Assembly (NCBI GenBank): GCA_049596955.1
Contig: JBMYMD010000002.1
Span: 85,986-149,985 of the forward strand
Length of the DNA stretch: 64,000 bases
From: UBA3478 sp049596955
GTDB lineage: Bacteria; Bacteroidota; Bacteroidia; Flavobacteriales; Flavobacteriaceae
Direction of reading: 5' to 3'
Made by a program: the position numbers and the translations under genes
Notes under the pieces: model-generated
The model's input: the letters and a program-made list of their open reading frames with translations, nothing else
The model's database searches: none
What the model was told of the DNA's origin: nothing
In this document: positions 61,301 to 64,000 of the stretch, in pieces
Position numbering within the stretch: position 1 is the stretch's first letter
How the letters are laid out: each line of letters begins with the position of its first letter

Positions 61301-61966
61301 TCAGAGTCTAAATTGGAGATAGGTGATAGGTTTAAAAGATTCTAAATATTGTTTTTCATAAAAGGTTTGAACACTTGTCACAATTTGAGGACTGCCCTCT
61401 AATCGATAAATGTCGTGGTTGGAATATACTATTTCTTTTTCTAATGCCTGTAGAAGCCCCAATGTATAGCCATGTAAAAACTCCGAATCGGTTTTCAAGT
61501 GAATAAGCCCATCCTCTTTGAGAAGTGCTTTATACATGTTCAAGAATTTAAGATTAACCAATCTGTGTTTCTGGCGTTTGTATTTGATTTGAGGGTCTGG
61601 AAATGTAATCCATATTTCACTGATTTCAGAAGTGTTAAATACCTGTGGAAGCAATTCAATTTGGGCTCGTAAAAAACGAACATTCTCAAGCCCAGTTTCT
61701 AATGCGGTTTTAGCACCCCTCCACAAACGAGCTCCTTTAATGTCTACTCCAATAACATTTATGTTTGGAAATTCTTTTGCCAAAGCCAAAGTGTATTCGC
61801 CTTTACCGCATCCCAATTCGAGTACAATAGGATTGTCGTTTTTGAACTCATCCTTCCAGTTTCCTTTTAAATTAAAATCACTTAATAATTCTTCACGAGT
61901 GGGTTGAATGAGATTCAAAAAGGTTTCATTTTCTTTAAATCGCCTTAACTTATTTTTACTGCCCAA
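61301..61966 (-). CDS. trmB: tRNA (guanine-N7-)-methyltransferase
   Basis: 221 residues from a TTG start giving MGSKNKLRRFKENETF, the N-terminus usual for flavobacterial TrmB; AAGGA lies just upstream. SAM-binding LELGCGKGEYT near 49-59, VIGVDIKGARLW, and the TrmB signature ITFPDPQIKYKRQKHRLV. Makes m7G46 in tRNA variable loops. First gene of a likely seven-gene minus-strand run down to the ferredoxin. Confidence 0.9.
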   Translation of the reverse strand: MGSKNKLRRFKENETFLNLIQPTREELLSDFNLKGNWKDEFKNDNPIVLELGCGKGEYTLALAKEFPNINVIGVDIKGARLWRGAKTALETGLENVRFLRAQIELLPQVFNTSEISEIWITFPDPQIKYKRQKHRLVNLKFLNMYKALLKEDGLIHLKTDSEFLHGYTLGLLQALEKEIVYSNHDIYRLEGSPQIVTSVQTFYEKQYLESFKPITYLQFRL

Positions 61967-61984
61967 ATCCTTACTTTTAGCTCA

Positions 61985-61992
61985 CAAAAATA
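61985..61992 (-). promoter_or_regulatory. candidate -7 box for trmB
   Basis: TATTTTTG on the minus strand, an exact TAnnTTTG match, with the predicted start about 13 nt before the TTG at 61966; no clear -33 box. Confidence 0.35.
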
Positions 61993-62010
61993 TTAAGAAC
62001 CTCAGAGCGT

Positions 62011-63081
62011 ATGAAGGCTTCTTCCAAAAAAATATTGGTCTCTCCCTTAAACTGGGGCTTAGGACACGCCACCAGATGTGTTCCAATTATAAAGGCTTTA
62101 CTAGACAACCACTTTGAAGTCGTTCTGGCCTCAGATGGTGTGGCACTAAAATTGCTTCAAAAGGAATTTCCAAAACTGACTTCTTATGAATTGAGCTCTT
62201 ATCAAATCGAATACGCCACTAAAGCACATCTGTTTAAACTCAAAATGCTTTTAAATTCACACAAGGTTTTCAATGCCATGAGAAAAGAGCGAAAAGAAGT
62301 AGAACAAATCATTGAAAAAGAACAGATTGATGGGTTAATTTCAGATAACCGACTTGGTGTATTTTCCCGTAAAGTTCCCAATGTATTTATCACACATCAA
62401 CTCAATGTGCTCTCTGGTGCAACCACAGCCCTCTCATCTTGGTGGCATAGACGCATCTTTAAAAAGTACGATTTTATTTGGGTGCCCGATTTTGAACACG
62501 AGCCCAATTTAACTGGTAAATTAGGCCACCTCAAAAAAAAATTAAATCAAATGAGGTATCTGGGGCCATTGTCTAGATTCACGCCTTCAGCTCAAAAAGA
62601 AAGCTTCGACCTCATGGTATTATTGTCAGGTCCTGAACCACAAAGAACCTTACTCGAAAAAAAGCTGCTTTTTGAGTTAAGTAGTTTTAAAGGAAAAATC
62701 ATTTTTGTTCAGGGTAAAATACAAGCCGAACAAAAGAGCACGTCAATAACAAATACAAGTAATACAATCCAGAAAGTAAATTTTATGCAATCCGAAGAAT
62801 TGGAGCAGCATTTAAAACAGTCTAAACTGATTTTATGTCGTTCTGGATACACCACTGTAATGGATCTGGCTAAGTTGGGTAAAAAAGCCTTTTTTATTCC
62901 AACTCCTGGGCAATACGAACAAGAATATCTGGCCGAAAGACTTGATGCCCTACAAATAGTGCCTTTCTGCTCCCAAAACGATTTCAGTTTGACAGCCTTA
63001 GATCGGGTACAAGATTACGAAGGGCTTTCTGTTTTTTCAGAATCCATAGACTGGAGCTCTCTGTTTAAGGAGGTTTTTTGA
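62011..63081 (+). CDS. MurG/GT28-like glycosyltransferase
   Basis: 356 residues, GT-B fold: N-terminal KKILVSPLNWGLGHATRCVP (the G-x-GH motif of MurG/UGT-like enzymes), SDNRLGVFSRKVPNVFITHQ, and in the C-terminal domain ILCRSGYTTVMDLAKLGKKA followed by IPTPGQYEQEYLA, the nucleotide-sugar-binding region. Cytoplasmic glycosyl transfer, acceptor unknown. The last 67 nt overlap antisense with the 3' end of the histidine kinase gene. Divergent from trmB with 44 bp between. Confidence 0.75.
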   Translation: MKASSKKILVSPLNWGLGHATRCVPIIKALLDNHFEVVLASDGVALKLLQKEFPKLTSYELSSYQIEYATKAHLFKLKMLLNSHKVFNAMRKERKEVEQIIEKEQIDGLISDNRLGVFSRKVPNVFITHQLNVLSGATTALSSWWHRRIFKKYDFIWVPDFEHEPNLTGKLGHLKKKLNQMRYLGPLSRFTPSAQKESFDLMVLLSGPEPQRTLLEKKLLFELSSFKGKIIFVQGKIQAEQKSTSITNTSNTIQKVNFMQSEELEQHLKQSKLILCRSGYTTVMDLAKLGKKAFFIPTPGQYEQEYLAERLDALQIVPFCSQNDFSLTALDRVQDYEGLSVFSESIDWSSLFKEVF

Positions 63082-64000
63082 AGGGTAAAAGAAAACTCAG
63101 AGCCCAATTCAGGTTCGCTTTCTACAAATATTTTTTCTTCATGGGCTTCCACAATGTGTTTCACGATGGCTAATCCTAACCCAGATCCTCCTTCTTTGCG
63201 ACTTCCACTCTGATCTACCCGGTAAAATCGTTCAAATAATCGTGAGAGATGAACTTCTGGAATACCCTCACCATTATCAGTAACGCGAACAATGATTTTA
63301 TTGGCAGTCAAGTTTTCAACGCTGACTTCTGTAGTACCCTCAGGGCTTCCGTATTTAATGCTGTTTTGAATCAAATTGTACAAAACCTGTTCGATTTTCT
63401 CTTCATCTGCATAAACCATAACTGCCTCGCTGTAGTCCTTGTCTAAAATCAAATTAATAGCAGCTTTTTGAGCTTCCATTTCGAGCATTTCAAAGATGTC
63501 TTCAATAAGGTCAATGATATTGAAATCACTGAAGTTCATAGTCGTTGAGCCAGATTCTAGTCGTGTGATGTCATCTAAGTCTCTTACGATATGTAAAAGG
63601 CGCTCAACACTTTTATTGGCGCGGTCCAAATACTTTTTTCTGACCTTTTTATCATCCATTGCTCCCTCTAAAAGAGTAAGCAAATAGCCCTGTACAGTAA
63701 AAAGTGGGGTTTTCAGTTCGTGCGCGACATTTCCGATAAAATCTTTACGATACTCTTCTTTGATTTTTAAGGTTTCGATTTCGATTTTCTTTCCCTCGGC
63801 AAAATTTTCAATTTCACTTCTCAAAGAATCCATATCTGTGGTGACGCTCAAATTTCTATAGTCTGAATTTTCTAAAAGTGAAACGTCGTTGTACAACTGT
63901 TTAATGGTTCTTACGATGTACTTTTCTGCATTGTAATTAATTACGGCTGTAGCAATAAAGAATCCAAAAAAAGCACTCCATAGAATTAAAGCATACTCTT
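63015..64000 (-). CDS. PhoR-like sensor histidine kinase (5' end outside window)
   Basis: C-terminal 327 codons; the frame stays open to base 64000, so a TTG near 63896 is not the real start. The first visible residues form a membrane helix (ALILWSAFFGFFIATAVIN), then a linker, HisKA with H-box FIGNVAHELKTPLFTVQG, N-box LIQNSIKYGSPEG, G1 VTDNGEGIPE, F-box LFERFYRVD and G2 GGSGLGLAIVKHI. The layout resembles flavobacterial PhoR, which senses phosphate limitation, but the partner response regulator would lie outside. A ~20-residue tail after SFTLQK is encoded antisense to the glycosyltransferase gene. Confidence 0.85.
   Translation of the reverse strand, partial: EYALILWSAFFGFFIATAVINYNAEKYIVRTIKQLYNDVSLLENSDYRNLSVTTDMDSLRSEIENFAEGKKIEIETLKIKEEYRKDFIGNVAHELKTPLFTVQGYLLTLLEGAMDDKKVRKKYLDRANKSVERLLHIVRDLDDITRLESGSTTMNFSDFNIIDLIEDIFEMLEMEAQKAAINLILDKDYSEAVMVYADEEKIEQVLYNLIQNSIKYGSPEGTTEVSVENLTANKIIVRVTDNGEGIPEVHLSRLFERFYRVDQSGSRKEGGSGLGLAIVKHIVEAHEEKIFVESEPELGSEFSFTLQKTSLNRELQSMDSEKTESPS

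Noticed and set aside
63015..63896. Kinase gene starting at a TTG near 63896
   Set aside because: The same frame continues to the window edge and adds a membrane helix typical of PhoR, so the true start lies outside the window.
1..64000. tRNA, rRNA, insertion sequences, integrase, phage genes or attachment sites
   Set aside because: I looked in the gaps and at gene ends and saw none; intergenic gaps are short and filled with promoters or terminators.

Overview
The window looks like a chromosomal segment of a member of the Bacteroidota, most likely a (probably marine) Flavobacteriaceae species. The grounds are a SusC/SusD outer-membrane pair, many lipoproteins whose lipobox Cys is followed by Ser/Lys/acidic residues, promoter-like boxes close to the Bacteroidota consensus (TTTG, about 19 nt, TAnnTTTG), AT-rich codons, and mevalonate-pathway genes. 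No tRNA, rRNA, CRISPR array, insertion sequence or phage gene was seen. No intergenic gap exceeds 300 bases.

Layout. 1-3144 (minus): a tight malonate uptake and activation operon, matB-madL-madM, running into a ThuA-like gene cut by the window edge. 3275-8827: a SemiSWEET sugar transporter, three small exported proteins and a 1082-residue VPS10/Asp-box protein. 8866-14795 (minus): an aldehyde dehydrogenase, two YceI proteins, a lone PAS domain, a membrane-tethered Rieske protein next to a His-rich four-helix membrane protein, and a GH32 lipoprotein. 14851-23972 (mostly plus): a rhodanese, the two glycosyltransferases usually found in arsenosugar loci, a GH113-like hydrolase on the other strand, then an overlapping run of an FAD reductase, a polyferredoxin membrane protein, two GT2 enzymes and a GT-C enzyme. 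23918-29627 (minus): a glycerophosphodiesterase, a BaiN/RdsA-type flavoprotein, mevalonate diphosphate decarboxylase, mevalonate kinase, a UbiA prenyltransferase and an RluB-type pseudouridine synthase.

29676-53489 is the most distinctive region. On the minus strand GH65 maltose phosphorylase overlaps a 1212-residue protein carrying two complete GH13 enzymes. These are joined at a run of nine A residues; with eight, the gene would become two genes overlapping at GTGA. Divergently, a SusC/SusD pair is followed by three tandem ~1,080-1,110-residue VCBS/UnbV-ASPIC lipoproteins, a vanadium-haloperoxidase/PAP2-like lipoprotein, a membrane-anchored SRPBCC/GyrI-like protein and a small exported protein. 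These genes overlap or lie 3 nt apart, which suggests one coordinated surface system of unknown substrate. The last gene is interrupted by nine N flanked by an exact 56-bp duplication, which looks like an unmerged contig overlap.

53498-64000: a penicillin-acylase-family lipoprotein, an MsbA-like ABC exporter, then a minus-strand housekeeping run: trmB, a LysE-type exporter, an alkyltransferase-like protein, Mrp/ApbC, a NifU-like scaffold, a ferredoxin-NADP reductase and a [2Fe-2S] ferredoxin. It ends with a MurG-like glycosyltransferase overlapping tail-to-tail a PhoR-like histidine kinase that continues past the window. Functions are assigned from motifs and remembered family features; no database search was run.
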